Shown: positions 10,375-23,245, counted from the stretch's first letter. The stretch is DNA of 36,824 nt from Intoshia linei (GCA_001642005.1 LWCA01000246.1:1-36824); one strand, 5' to 3'. Notes: generated from the letters alone by a model not told the origin. A program made the numbers and translations.

Positions 10375-10935
10375 ATACAGTTTTTCCCAGGGCGTGTTTT
10401 TATCCATTTTTCAATTTTCCCTTTTTTAAAAAAAAATGAACCCAAAAATTTAATAAAACATACATTCTCAGACGCGTTTTAAAATCATTAACATAGTCGT
10501 TAATCTTAGCCTCAAAATCATACCTTCATGATCAAAACCACACATTACTCTTTGTTTTAAAAATGATGCTTGTCCTAAAACTTTTTTATACATAAATTCT
10601 GGGATATTTTTTAAAATCATGAATGGAAACCTCAAAAAAAATAATTTTCACGATCAAAACCACACATTACCATTTTTTTTAAATGAAAACCACCCTACAA
10701 TTTAGAATTTAAAAAAATTACAGATGATACAGTTGTATCCTGTTAAGACACAAAAAAATTCAATAGGAATAAGTAACGCCTTCACATTCAAAAAAGTACT
10801 TTAATATTAATTTTTTTTATTTCGAAACTATTTTATTAAAAAAAAACAAAGGATTATTCTGATAGAGCTTATTCCATTTGATATAAATACATTATTTTAA
10901 CCCCAAAAGTCTATGCATTTCCGATGAAAAATAAT
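10375..10935 (+). repeat. Repeat family A copy between BiP and the cadherin gene
   Basis: Same order of blocks as the copies at 32.8-33.3 kb and (inverted) 1-430: acgcgttttaaaatcatt, gatcaaaaccacacattac, a g/caataggaataagtaacg-like block, gatagagcttattcca, ending near ccgatgaaaaataa. Noncoding. Confidence 0.7.
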
Positions 10936-12157
10936 TTTTAATATATTATCAACCAATATTTTTCAAATGTTCGATTAAAATTAAAAACGAAAAAGTAAAA
11001 TAATCATTCTACAATTTCAAAAAAAAAACATTGAACGTCTACACATTTCCAATAATTAAATAAATATGGGTGAAAATCTATATAATTCATTCCTTCGGGT
11101 TTTCTAATAAAAAAATTGTCGATTAGCCTTTTAATTCAGTTTTCCTTAAATTTTTTAAATATATCATCCTCTAGCTAGGTTAATTATAATTTTAATGACA
11201 TAGAAAGTGATTTTAGATGTAGTCCATTTAGGCATTTCTCATTTAATTGGTGTTATAATTTGTCAAAAAAATACGGTTTCCATAAAATAAAAAAAATGTA
11301 TTTTTTTGGTTTTTGCTCAAAATTGAATATTTATTTTAACATAAATTTCATTTTTTTTTTGAAATTTAAAAAATAAAAATAGTTTTTCTAGCACCCACGA
11401 TTAATATTTCAATCTTACGCAAGTAAACCTTGTTTACTCATGAAATCTATTTCTTGTATAACATTTTTCTAATAAAATTTAATTTTTAAGAGGTAAATTT
11501 TTTTGTAGCGTATTAAAAATTACCTCAATTATGTATTTTGAACACGAAAACATATCTTTTACGATAATTTGAAATGGAATGACTAGATGAGTAATTGTTA
11601 TTTATACTTATAATCTCAAAATGCGGTTTTTTCCGGTATAAAGTAAGATATATCTCAAATTAAAAATTTTGTGCCTTCATAGCCAAAACTACACATTATC
11701 GATTTTATTCAAATAATTAATCCTAGAATTTTAAAAGCAACTAATAATAAAGATTTTAAAATCATGAGCATTATTATCAATTCAAACTAAAATATCTTTT
11801 TTTGAATAGCCACAAATGACCCTTTATTTTGAAAAATGAATAAAATGATACTTCTAGAATTTAAAAAAAACAAACAAATTGAGTAGCTAATCCAGCTTTT
11901 TCAAGTTAATGTTCAAAAAATTTCAATTTCATAAACTTTACCTTCATGACCAAAAAAGCAATTTACTGTTTACTTTTTTTTTGGTAATTACAGAATATTT
12001 ATACAATATAACTTTTTACAACATACACAGTAAAAAGTTTCAAAAAAAGAACAATACACTATTTTTATGTTGCTGTGATGAAAACGATTAAGAGGGAGTG
12101 TTGTAAATGAATACGATGAACGTAAAATTTAAAATTTTGCAGACCTTTGTTCTAGAA
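10936..12157. repeat. AT-rich spacer with degenerate family A-like fragments
   Basis: About 11640-11960 again contains ttttaaaatcatgagcat, gccttcatagccaaaactac and related blocks, so it is probably an older, rearranged family A copy. An ORF at 11909-12091 overlaps this repeat and looks spurious. No gene seen. Confidence 0.5.
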
Positions 12158-12733
12158 CAGGGGTGCACAACGTGCGGCCGTGGGCAATACATGTGATCAT
12201 AATGCAATATATCATTTTACTTCAAATTGAAAAGTTAAAATGAGATTTTATTCAAGGTCTAATTAAAATATTTTAATCAAAAATTTACATTCTTGACTTT
12301 GCACCAGTTTCTCAAATGTTAGCGAATGTCACACAAAATCAAGTCAGTCACTGATTTTTTTTTTTATGTCATTATTAATATTTACATTTTTATTTTTTTT
12401 ATGTCTTCCATTCTAATGTATCAACATATCGGTTTTTAATGGAACTTTTTTTTGTTGTCTAATTATTATTAATTATTGACATATTTAAACATAAATGATT
12501 AATGTTTTTTCAAAAAAATATTAGTAAAAAGAGATTTTTCAAATTTTTTTTAAATCAGGTTTTTACTTATAGAATCAGTCAGAAGAATTATTGATCTAAA
12601 CATTTAGTAAAATGGGATTTTTCATAAAAATATTGGTAAAAGCGATTTTTTTCGAAGTAAATTTTGTGCGGCCGTAGTATCAATGACAAAAGTAGCATTG
12701 TGGCTGAATTGGTGAAAAGGTTGTACGCCTTTG
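12158..12733 (+). mobile_element. Non-autonomous hAT-type element (576 bp) with 8-bp target duplication
   Basis: Flanked by perfect direct repeats ttctagaa (12150-12157 and 12734-12741). The left end caggggtgcacaacgtgcgg and the reverse complement of the right end (caaaggcgtacaac) match at 10 of 14 positions; the CAGGGGTGC start and 8-bp duplication are typical of hAT. The interior lacks an ORF and contains ttggtaaaa/gggattttt units of the dispersed low-complexity family. A close relative begins at 18058. Confidence 0.85.
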
Positions 12734-14336
12734 TTCTAGAATATTAATTTTTAAGATAACCACAATATAAAAAAAATTTAATTATAAATCTTCAAATATT
12801 GGATTGCTTTTTGTAAATGATTTAAGAAACACGTTGTATATTTTACGGTTAGTACAATCAATACTATCTATGCCATTTAGAGTTGGATCTCTATTTGTAT
12901 CTGGTGCCGATTTCTTATTGATTTCTAAACATAAATAAACTTATTGAGTATATAAAATATAATATATAATAAAAAGTTAATATGATGTAGGTTCCGTAGA
13001 GCTATAACTAGAGATTGTGATTTCCCGGGAAAAATAAAAAATTTTTATTTATATATAATATAGAAGCATTAAAAATTTTAGAGACCTTCATTAATTTTAG
13101 AAACAAAAAAAAATTTAATTAATAAAATAACACGAATCTAGACTGAAATTTACAAATTTAATTAGAAAAAAATTTATTTATTTGGGATTGTTGAAAAAGT
13201 GTTTCAAAACACACATAATATTGATAGATTTGTTTTTAAAACGCGTTCTACGTTTTTTATCGAAATTAGAAGAAAGTAGAAAGAAATCAGTAGAGAGATT
13301 TCTTTCATTTTGTGTTGACGTAGGTTGAACGGTCATAAGGGCTTCCTTTAATTAAACAATCTTGATGATAGCGTTCCAGTTCGTAACAACTCATAATATT
13401 TTTCAAAATAATATTGGAAAAAGAGAATATTTCCCTTAAACGTTAGTAATTTGTGGTTGGAATAAGATGTTTTTAAAAAAAGTATTGAAAAAAGGATATT
13501 TTTCCATTAATGGATAGAAAATTAAATTTTTTATTTGTGGTTTGATGAAGGGGATTTTTTTCACATATTTCGTATAATCAAATTTTTGAAAAGAATATCG
13601 GTGTAAGACAATTTTTCAACGGTTTGAAATGGTATTTTTGATTAAATTTTATTAGTGGAGAAATTTTTTAAATGGTAAATTTTAAATATAATCATATTTT
13701 CATAGTAATAACAAACATAAATCAAATACAGGTATGTCTCAATTTTTTTCGAGAAATCGTACAAATCCCGGCAAATTTGTAACGGTTTTTTGTCCCTGGC
13801 ACAATCACTAGCTATAACCTTTAGAAAAACTTATCAGATATTAGCTATAATATTGATATTATATATACATTGTATGGATCTTGTTCAACTATCAGAAAAA
13901 AGCAAAATCACTTATAAGTTATGAGTCATAACTTATGAGTGAATTATGTTAATAATAAACAATAATAATTTAATATTTAATAATGATTTTTTATAAATTC
14001 TGCCGAATATGAGAATTTACTGCATTCAAATACATTTATTTTTTAAATGTATTGACTATTAACTTTAAATTATTCTTAAACTAGTAAAAATAGGTATAAG
14101 GATTTGTAATATTGATTAAAAACATTTTTTACAAAAGAAAACGAAGTGAAACTGACGAATTTTTCTTGGTGGGGCCCGCGATATAATTAAATGTGAAGTG
14201 TGGCCCGTTGCACAAAAAAGGTCCCCACCCTGATATAAATAATTACATGCGTTATGTAAAAATTAAAAAAAGTGTTCCAATAAGTTTTGCATAAATTTTT
14301 TATTTTTGTAATTCATTTCTTAAAATTTAAAATTTA
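12734..14336. other. Spacer downstream of the cadherin gene with hAT remnants
   Basis: No exon found. About 13390-13700 carries diverged ttggaaaaag/gatttttt units of the dispersed family. Near 14170-14232 a block with ggggcccgcg and tggcccgttgcac ends in ggtccccaccctg, which reads as a hAT right terminus; I could not match it to a left end with a duplication. Confidence 0.5.
14299..14304 (-). terminator. Poly(A) signal AATAAA of the cadherin-like gene
   Basis: Reads AATAAA on the minus strand, 33 nt past the proposed stop at 14337, which supports the small 3' exon at 14438-14337. In such AT-rich DNA the hexamer also occurs by chance. Confidence 0.45.
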
Positions 14337-17300
14337 TCACCTGCATGTAATTGTAAAATCACCTAAAATTGTCTCCTTTTCCGGATACATCACGTAAGAA
14401 TCTGGTTTCATTTCTCTATTGATTTCTGGTGTAAAAATCTAAAATGCTTAATTAATTATTAATTTATTAGGGCGTAAATGGCAAAAAAAGTTAAGAAAAA
14501 CTATAATAATGGGCGCCTAAGTTAAATTTAACCATTTTTACTAATAATCAAAATTTATCAACCCTTTAGGAAAATTTTCGTTTTATGTATCAAATGATAA
14601 TACGATCTGTTATTAAAATAATGTAATATAATAGTATATTAATAACCTTATCTGGTATACAAATGGACCTATAAGGTTTCCAGTCCATCGGAATTGTTAT
14701 TTTTTTGAAAAATATTCTTTTAATAGAAATGGCACCAAAACTAACAATAATCAATACAACAATCATTAATAATACACACGAAGAGATAATAATATTATTG
14801 TAATTGAAATGATTAATTTTTCTTTTCATCATTTTATTTAGCTGTACCCTTTCAATTTCAATTAAAATTGGATGTTCAATATAAAGAGGGTATTTTAAAA
14901 CAGATTCTTGGTACAATTTATTCTTAAAATAAATGAAAGGGTTGACTCTGACAATTAAAATTCTATGTTTGGTAGATTCGTTATTTTGAACGGTGATATT
15001 GATAAAAAAATGAATGACATGATTTAATCTATATCGAGTGATATCTAGATTTGTAGATGAGAAACCATTTAAAATATAAATTGCACCAAAGTGAGTAATG
15101 GCAAAATAGTTTAAATATTTTGAATATTTTGAATTCTTTGAAAAATTTGAATGGAATAAATGTGTTTCGGACAAGGAAATTTGATAAATATTATTTTTAA
15201 TATCATTACTTGTGATAATTCTAGTAAAGTATACATTTCTGGGAGTATTTAATGGTATCTCTATAACAAGATTATTGGGTGGAAAAATAATTTCAAAATA
15301 GTTATTAAAAATGATGACATTTTGACAATTAAATAATGTAAAAGGTTTTAAATAATCTCTAACGCAAATTGGTAAACTGTACTCGTGTTTTTTTAAATAC
15401 TGAACACTATTTTTTTTGTAAATTTCGCCACTTTTCAAATCAATGTTGAAAAAATTATCTTCCAATGTATAAATAATCTTTTTATAATCAACATCGCTTT
15501 TTACTGCCGTTACTTTACCGATACGCGAATTTGAAGAAATATTGAAGGAATATTGTTTTAGAAAATAAGGTGCTTCATCATTTATATTGATAATATTTAA
15601 TATTGACCAAATTGTTGAATTCAAATTTTGATAAATTAAAATGACTTTAAATCTAATTTTTGTAAATTTTTCATAATTTATGGGTCCAATAACTTTTAAT
15701 TGACCGGTTGTATTATCAATGCTTACAAAATTAGTTTTGTAAAAATTATGTCCACTATATTCCAAATCATTAGCGACATGTCTTTTGCGATAGTTTAATG
15801 TGATGTTATTTTCCTTTTCGTGCCTTAATTTAATACTTACTGAGGAGTTTACTAAAGTCATTCCAATATTGTTGAAAAAATTTTGAAATGATTCCAAAGT
15901 TTTATTTTCTTTTATTGAATCTTGGACGTTTATTACATGTTTGAAATTTTTGAAATCTTTGGTCATTTTTATTTTTTTACTATTCATTTTTTGACCATTA
16001 TTGCCATTTTTTAAATGTATAGACTTTTTTATGAGCCAGTATTGGTTTTTTGTATTGATTAACGAATTTTGAACAAAATTGACCGAATCTATATATTTGA
16101 ACATTTTTAAATCAAAAATTTGTTCATTTTGGATATAATATTTTAAACCCTCATCAATATTCTTGGCACGAATTTGACCAAAAATTGAATTTAAAGTAAT
16201 ATTTTCGTGGCAATTAAAAGTATATTCATCTTTTTCAAATTCTGGTTTTTTATCTGAATTTAAAATTGTTATAGACATGTTTAATTGACCTTTAGTCTCT
16301 CCATTATAACATTCTAATGTTGTGTAAATATTTTCAGTTTGATATTTGAATTTACGTCGTGACATTATATCGAAATTGTTTGTACTATTTGATCTAACCA
16401 AATAAAAATCGTTATGAGGTGCTATTGAACATTGTGTTTCATTATTAATTAATTTCATTACACTTATATGTTTTCCGTTATTTAGGTTCTTCAAGGGTTC
16501 AATATTTGCACTTTTAAGTATTTTCAATTGACCTATCGAACTTTTTTCGTCTATTCCATTGTTAATTTTTAGGGATAAGGTTTTATTTGAAAATTTTTCC
16601 AGTTTGTTGGATCCTACCGGGTGAACTTTTAAAAAAATCTGTGATTTTACTTGTTTGACAAAATTATTATTGTCGGGAACATTTATGAAAACCAGTTTAC
16701 ATCCGTTTTCACGATATAATAAACAAATTGATATGACATGATATTGATCTACAAGTGGTTTGACTAAAAATATTTGACAATTTTTTTCATTAATTTTAAA
16801 ATAGCTTGTGTCATAATTGGGATTTTTAAGAGTAATTTTATTTTTCAATAGATTTACACGATTTAATTCATATTCAAGTAAAATTTCAGTGAAAAAATTA
16901 CTCGAAGAGTGACAATTCATTAATTGGGTTCCAATCAAAGTATTTTTAGGTGCAGTTACATTAAAATATTTTACTTGATCCATAAACAAAGGCAATTTAT
17001 CAGATTTGTGAAAAATATTGATATGAATTATTAAATATGATTGCAATTTAGAATGCATATTTTGACCTTTTAAAATTAAATGATAAAATTTTTTTGTTTT
17101 GTATTGTATCATTTTTGAATTAAAAATCGATATATGATCAATATCGGCATCTTTTTGGATTAGCAAACTAAATTTGTTTGTATTGTCGTACAAATAATAT
17201 TTATCGTGAGGGTTTATAAATAGACTACATATTTTTATTTTTGTAAAAGAATTTTCTTCTTGTTCTTTCATAAATTTTACAATTTCAAATATACTTACAT

Positions 17301-17757
17301 CTTCAAAATTTGGTTTCATTTTTAAACCTTCAAAATATTTCCGGTACATGTATTTATTTATGACTTGATTTCCGCAATTGTTTAATAAATTTGGAAATTT
17401 GATTTTTACTTTAATTGTCACTTCTTTGTATGGATATGTTTTTCCAATCAATAAATTAATTATGCAAGATGGTGGCGGTAAATTATTATTACAAATTTTG
17501 TGAGAATTGTTGACAAACAACAAACTACCGTATATTTTAAAATTTTGCGAATAACTGCTATTATGAATGTAATATTTACGTTTCTCGGATTTTTCAATTT
17601 CATTGTTCATTTGGAATTGTCTTTTTTTTGTTCCGTTTCGAAAATTTGCTCGGGTCACATTTCCCACGTATATTTCACCTTTATGACCGTATATTTCAAA
17701 AATAAAACATTTTACTAAATTAATTGAAAGAAATAAGCAAATGTACAAATATTTCAT
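14337..17757 (-). CDS. Divergent cadherin-like single-pass adhesion receptor
   Basis: The main exon 17757-14647 plus a proposed last exon 14438-14337, both phase 0, give about 1,070 residues. Without the splice the frame would stop at 14590. A signal peptide (about 1-17) precedes an Asn-rich ectodomain with many NxS/T sites. Cadherin-repeat junctions are recognisable as SDKLPLF (about 252), SDKKPEF (about 501) and the clear ININDEAPYF (about 723), each followed by a Y.F/IG.V pattern; the last is followed by FFNIDLKSGEIY and Y.LPICVRDY. Canonical calcium motifs (DRE, DxNDN) are mostly degraded. One membrane helix lies at about 989-1011, then a short tail of about 60 residues with no catenin site I recognise. 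Cadherins mediate homophilic or heterophilic cell contact; the subfamily here is unclear. A two-codon uATG (17762) overlaps the start codon. Confidence 0.8.
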
Positions 17758-18057
17758 TTCATTTTGAAATAATTATTAGCTTCATTACATATTTATGCTA
17801 ATTAATTCTAAAATTTTATGATTTAAATAATTTAAATTAAATTCAGTTTATATATCGTTAATCCGTATTAATTATTTATAGCTTTATAATTTTATTGGGC
17901 TAATATCAAATTCTGGAATTTTAATGTTTTAAATTAATTCATCGAAATAATCGAAAATCAAATATTAATTTCAGTCTGAAACTGAGATTTTAGGAATTGC
18001 AGTAAAAAAGTGTCAATTTACTTGTTTTCAAAATTTTGCTTATGTTATACTCTATGC

Positions 18058-18575
18058 CAGGATGCACACCGTGCGGCCATGAGAGCATTTATGTGCAGCC
18101 GTGGGCAATACATCTGATTATAATGCAATATATCATTTTACTTCAAATTGAAAAGTTAAAATGAGATTTTATTCAAGGTCTATTTAAAATATTCTAATCA
18201 AAAATTTACATTCTTGACTTTGCCCAGTTTCTCAAATGTTAGCGAATGTCACACAAAATCAAATCAGTCACTAATATCTTTTTGATGTCATTAATATTTA
18301 CATATTTATTTTTATTTTTTTTATGTCTTTCACTCTAATGTATCAACATATCGGTTTTTAATGGAACTTTTTTCTGTTGTCCAATTATTATTAATTATTT
18401 ACCGAAACATTAATGATGAATGTTTTTTCAAAAAAATATTAGTAAAAAGAGATTTTTCAAATTTTTTTTAAATCAGGTTTTTACTTATAGAATCAGTCAG
18501 AAGAATTATTGATCTAAACATTTAGTAAAATGGGATTTTTCATAAAAATATTGGTAAAAGCGATTTTTTTCTTTA
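18058..18575 (+). mobile_element. Second copy of the hAT-type element, same orientation
   Basis: Begins caggatgcacaccgtgcggcc and is nearly identical to 12180-12652 (shared tgggcaatacat, aatgcaatatatcattttac, atgttagcgaatgtcacaca), apart from a short insertion near the left end and small indels. Similarity stops near 18575, where it continues into longer ttagtaaaa/gatttttt repeats. No matching right end or duplication was found for it. Confidence 0.75.
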
Positions 18576-19569
18576 AAGGTTAGTAAAATTTGGTTTTTTC
18601 TTTTCGAATCAGATAGGGTAGTTTTTATTCTAAAACTTAGGTAAAAATGTATTTTTAAAAAAAAAATTATTAGTAAAAAGAGATTTCTTTTTTAAAGATT
18701 GTTAAAATTTTGATTTTTTCTCATAAGATTATATTAAATTGAATGATTTAATGCCATATGTTGAAAATTGTAGATTCGCCTACAATCATCTAAATTTTCG
18801 TATTCACCCCTTGGGTTGACTAGTCACCCCCATTAGAAACACTGCATTAATCCTACTATTGCTGTTTATTCCGATTCAGATAAATGACAAATATGGTGTT
18901 AATTTATATGAGTGAACTAAGGATTAATTTTAATTGAAAATTATTAACTGAAAATTATTAATTAAAACTTGCCGATATTAAAATTTAAAGATTGCACTGT
19001 CCAGAATATCAATAATTTTATCTAAAATGGAACCTCAAATTTCACATGAAGAAAATAAATTTAGTTATTATAATAATTTATTGTACTGAGTAGTGCTCAG
19101 TGAGCACAGTATAAAATATAAATAAAACTAAATATGATTTTTTAATAGTTTTATTTATGTGAACTGATATGATATTTATAAAGGAGTAGCGAACACAAAA
19201 AGGTTGAAAACCACTGCATTAGAGTGTCCCAATTTAACATTTTTGTTTGAAATTTAAAAATTATTTTTGACTGTATGTCCCATTTTGTATACAATGTAAG
19301 ATGTCGCTTTTAATTTATAATTTAATCTTAATTTGATCAAGCGAAGTACGTTCATTTATGTTAATTTTGATTTATTATTAAAATTTCATTCGGTCCGCGC
19401 CTGACCAAACCTTAATATTATGATTTACAAATTTATATATAATACCCTTGAGGTAAATCAGAAACATTTCCAGGGTATACTTTTTCTTTAAAAAAAAGTG
19501 GGAAACTCTAATATATATTGTATATATAATTGTAATTATTTACATTAATTGTTAATATATACAAGGAAA
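18576..19569. repeat. Mosaic of hAT-derived fragments
   Basis: Contains ttggtttttt/ggtaaaa repeats (18580-18730), a block near 18795-18835 (ttcaccccttgggttgactagtcac) matching in reverse the interior of the 28.4-kb MITE, a 15-bp palindrome at 19093-19107, and a hAT-like right terminus ggttgaaaaccactg ending at 19216. No gene. Confidence 0.55.
19093..19107. repeat. 15-bp perfect palindrome
   Basis: gtgctca-g-tgagcac, two 7-base arms around one base, within transposon-derived sequence. Probably a subterminal motif of a DNA element; function unknown. Confidence 0.6.
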
Positions 19570-19802
19570 AATTTAAGATGGAATATTCACTTTAAAGTAA
19601 AAAGTAATGTGATATGACGGTTCCACCTGAAACATGTTTGTGAACCACTCCTTTAAAGGATTGATAATAGTGATTAATAGGATTTTTAAGTTAGATTTTT
19701 AACGTGAATGTATTTTTTTGGTAGAATAAAAATGTGCCCTCGGCAGAGCTAGGTACTGTTTGTACGTAGTACATAACAGTCAACCTAGTATAATATATTT
19801 TG
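19570..19802 (+). repeat. Repeat family C, copy 2 (uninterrupted)
   Basis: Collinear with 3416-3942 minus the 286-bp MITE; shares ttcactttaaagtaaaaag, cctttaaaggattgataata and tgtttgtacgtagtacataa. It serves as the natural empty site for the insertion at 3537-3822. Confidence 0.8.
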
Positions 19803-20645
19803 AGTATCTTTAGTTGTGACAAAATTTATTCCATTTTATACAAGTAAAAATTTAATATACTCATAATCTAAATTATGAATGTATCACTGACAGTAAATTT
19901 GGATTAAAAGATTTAATAGTTAATTTACATACATAAAGTATTTAGTAAAAATATACATTTGGTGATTTATATATGGTATATAAATGTATATAATATGAAA
20001 ATGAACATTATTTGATATATGCCAATTTTTGATAATGAATTAATTGGGTGGTTTGAATGGCTTTTTTCATTCGAAATTTTACATTTGATTGGGTCTATCG
20101 TGCTTTGCAATTTAGCTAAATTGTTAATTAATAACAAAAAATGTTATATTAACATTGTGCTTTACAACCTTGTTTATAAAACACCGCAAGAATTTTGTAC
20201 GGTGTCCATAAAATTTCATTATTCATTTTAATTAGTAATTATTAATTAATCATCAAAAAAAGTTTTATGGGAACACCGGTTCAGTAGCAATGTATTTCGT
20301 TAACGGAATTTATTATTAATATACCAAACAATTATTTCATCATATTTTACGCTTTTGAATTAATACACTATTATACACTATTAATTCTTATTAAAAATTT
20401 TTTAAATACCAAAATAAAGTAAATATTTTTATTTTTGATTATTCAAGTACTGTCAGTATTTTTAATATAATATTTATTGTCATAAAATTCTAGTAAAATA
20501 AAAAAATTATTAATAATGATTCAAGTTTAAAATGTGTTTACAATATTGACATGTGGATATATTTAATTGGAAATTAATTATATTATAAAATCACAAAATA
20601 AATAATATAATAAAAGAAAATAAGTACGTTAATCAGGGTTTAAAC
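19803..20645. other. AT-rich spacer, no gene seen
   Basis: An ORF at 20019-20231 lacks any recognisable domain and is not supported by splice-compatible neighbours. A fragment near 20445-20490 (gtactgtcagtattttta) resembles the end of the MITE at 3537. Confidence 0.45.
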
Positions 20646-20767
20646 CAGTGTTTCTCAACCTTTTACATCTCACGATCCCTCCATATAACGAACTAAAAAA
20701 AATTTTTAAAAACGTTTTTAATATATAAATAATTTCAATTTCTTGCGACCCCAATTGGGAAACCATG
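20646..20767 (+). mobile_element. Short hAT-like remnant
   Basis: Left end cagtgtttctcaacc is a classic hAT terminus; the right end reads ttgggaaaccatg, whose complement matches at 10 of 13 positions. Its interior (aaaaacgtttttaatatata) recurs at 23101-23184. No convincing 8-bp duplication, so the boundaries are uncertain. Confidence 0.55.
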
Positions 20768-20785
20768 TTATATTATAACCTGCTA

Positions 20786-21124
20786 CAGTCAAAATCTCAT
20801 TTAACGAAAATATTAGAAATGTAACTGTATTAGAAATGTGCTGCTGCACACATGTCTAAAATTTATCAAAATTATATTTAATATAAACAAATAATTAAAC
20901 TTTTTATTATAATTTTATATATATAAAAAGATTCCATGACTTCTTAAAAGTGACAATCTAATATTTAAAACCATAAAACCATAACAATGTTTAAAAAAAA
21001 TACTAAAAAAATAAAATATTATTGAATTTATGCATTCGTTAATCAAAAATTCGTTAAATACCAGATATTTAGGCATTTATATAGAAAATAAAATTTTAAC
21101 ATTCGTTAAATGAGATTTTGACTG
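20786..21124 (+). mobile_element. 339-bp MITE with 23-bp perfect terminal inverted repeats (pogo/Tigger-like)
   Basis: Starts cagtcaaaatctcatttaac (20786-20808) and ends with its exact 23-base reverse complement (21102-21124). The CAGT terminus and subterminal ttcgttaa motifs resemble Tc1-mariner/pogo elements. The left flank is TA; the right flank is CA, one change from the expected TA duplication. No ORF. Confidence 0.8.
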
Positions 21125-23245
21125 CATTATGTTATATATTGCAACAAAATGAAAAATTTTTCGAGATAATCGAATAATTACAAGTTATTATTGATCTACT
21201 CACTACAAGGATTAGAATGATGTATAATATCACATTTTTACAGATCGTTAAACTCACATTATATATACGTGTACGTGAAAAGTGTATATTTTGACCAATA
21301 AAGTATTCTAAGGAACTATAAATTAAAATAAACCGCCATATAAATAGTAAAATCTGATTTTAAAAAAAATTTCGTTTATTTATGGGTTATTTTGCGTTGA
21401 ATTTTCGATTATATAATTTTAATTTTGTTTGTCATCAGAAATTATTAAAATCGATGAACACTACATTAAAATGACCATTCAAATTGGTTTTTTTAAATAT
21501 AATTTAAAAATATTGAAGGTTCGATTCATTAGCTACCTTTTACACTTAACTTGTGGGTTGCTTCAAATCAGCCGCCATAGAGTAAGTTTTATTTTAAAAT
21601 ATGGAAGTTTAGAAATATTATATAGAAAATTATAAATAAGCATAATATAAAAAATACCACAAAATGCATTTGAAATATAATACATGTGTGTAAGTAAAAT
21701 AGTTATAATAAAAGTAAAAAACACAGTGGTATTTTTGGATAAAAATCAAAAATATGTATATTATTCTTCTACAAATTAGACGGGGATCTGACTTATATAA
21801 GTCTTTTTCATATAAAAAAGGTCAAAATAAAATATGCCTGTTATTTATACAATATCTAGTCGTTATATATAGTATTAAATGTGTAATTCTGCAAGGCCAA
21901 AAATTATAAATTCAAATTATTCGTCTGTCTAACAGTGATTTAATATTGATTTTCACTTGCTAGTTTAATAAAAATTTAAAAGTCTATTACAAGAAAAATA
22001 TCCACGCCAGTAATGCGATAAATAAATTATTCGTAATTTTATTTTTTTTACGTAGTATTTCCCCACAATTTAACTCTTTCGGATCAGTGAAAGTTAATTC
22101 CAGACAATAAAACGCAAAAACAATTTAAAAAGTCACTGTAGTGATTCTACAGTTATCACTAGATTTTGGTGATCTCTACGATATAAAGTAATTTAAATAC
22201 TATTATTATTTATATACATTATTTATAATATTTACGTTAATTTTTTAGCCATTGTATCAAATCGAGAAAATCATTATATTAATATTAATAGTATTATCTG
22301 CAAAATTGGTAGTAAATGATTAATTAATTGAATAATTTTAAATTTATGGATAAGTATTTATATGAATAGACTCTAATATCAATCTAATATAGAGTTTGAT
22401 ACGTATTTCATTTTAATTCTTATAAACGAATTGTTTCATATACAATTTGTAATTGGATAATTTTTAATAGAATTAATAACACAAGAACCTAATTTAGCTC
22501 AATATCCGATGAAATTAAAAGTATATTTAGATAATTTCGAATAATTTTTTAGTGGTATATTAGTCACATCGATATTTATGCTGTATATCTAAGAAAATAA
22601 ATTAATAAGTATACCCAATTACGTACTCTTAGTATTTTTAATAATATCTCTAAAAATAAAGAAATCTTTAACACAATTGGCATACAAATCAGACGGCATT
22701 AATAAATATTTGATAGGAAACTATATTACATTAATGGTGATTTATTCTTTTTTGAAAACTAATGAAAATCTTCAAAATATTAAAATTAGAGGAATTTATT
22801 ATTAATTTCTACACCATATAACAAACCCCAAATTATGTTGTCATTTTATCAAAACAAATATTTATCATCACTTACTAACACAAAAACACAAACATGTATC
22901 ACCCGGTTAAAAAACTCAATACGTGTTACCCATTATTATCAAGGGTGGTCAAACAGCAGTTACCTCTGCCAAGGTCGGACTTTTTAATTTTAAGAAAATC
23001 AGAAATTATAATTTTCGTTTATAACTATCGAAAGTTTTGATTTACATCGACAACCCTTATATTACACAAATTTTTTAATTGTAGTTGAAACTATAAAACA
23101 TTGAAAAAACGTTTTTAAATATATAAATAATTTCCATTTCTTAAAACCCACTAGCGACCGCCAGGCCTCGATTGAGAAACCATGATTTAAAGTCAATTTT
23201 TTAAATTGTTAAATTAAATTGAATCATTATACTAGTACATTTAAA
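21125..23245. other. Long AT-rich spacer downstream of acetylcholinesterase
   Basis: I find no exon of the neighbouring genes here. An ORF at 21429-21635 has no family resemblance. Near 22940 the sequence caagggtggtcaaacagc resembles a hAT left terminus. 23101-23184 is a hAT remnant like that at 20646-20767, ending attgagaaaccatg, and lies within 65 bp of the AChE stop, so it is probably part of its 3' UTR. Confidence 0.5.

Noticed and set aside
12158-18575. Composite transposon carrying the cadherin gene
   Set aside because: hAT MITEs are not known to move genes as pairs, the two copies have independent flanks and only one shows a duplication; chance insertion is simpler.
20019-20231. 70-residue + strand ORF in the long spacer
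   Set aside because: No recognisable motif, no splice-compatible neighbour, and base composition like the surroundings.
21429-21635. 68-residue + strand frame in the long spacer, with a tRNA-like ggttcgattc near 21518
   Set aside because: No ATG at its start and no family resemblance; the flanks of the T-loop-like motif do not pair and no cloverleaf can be drawn.
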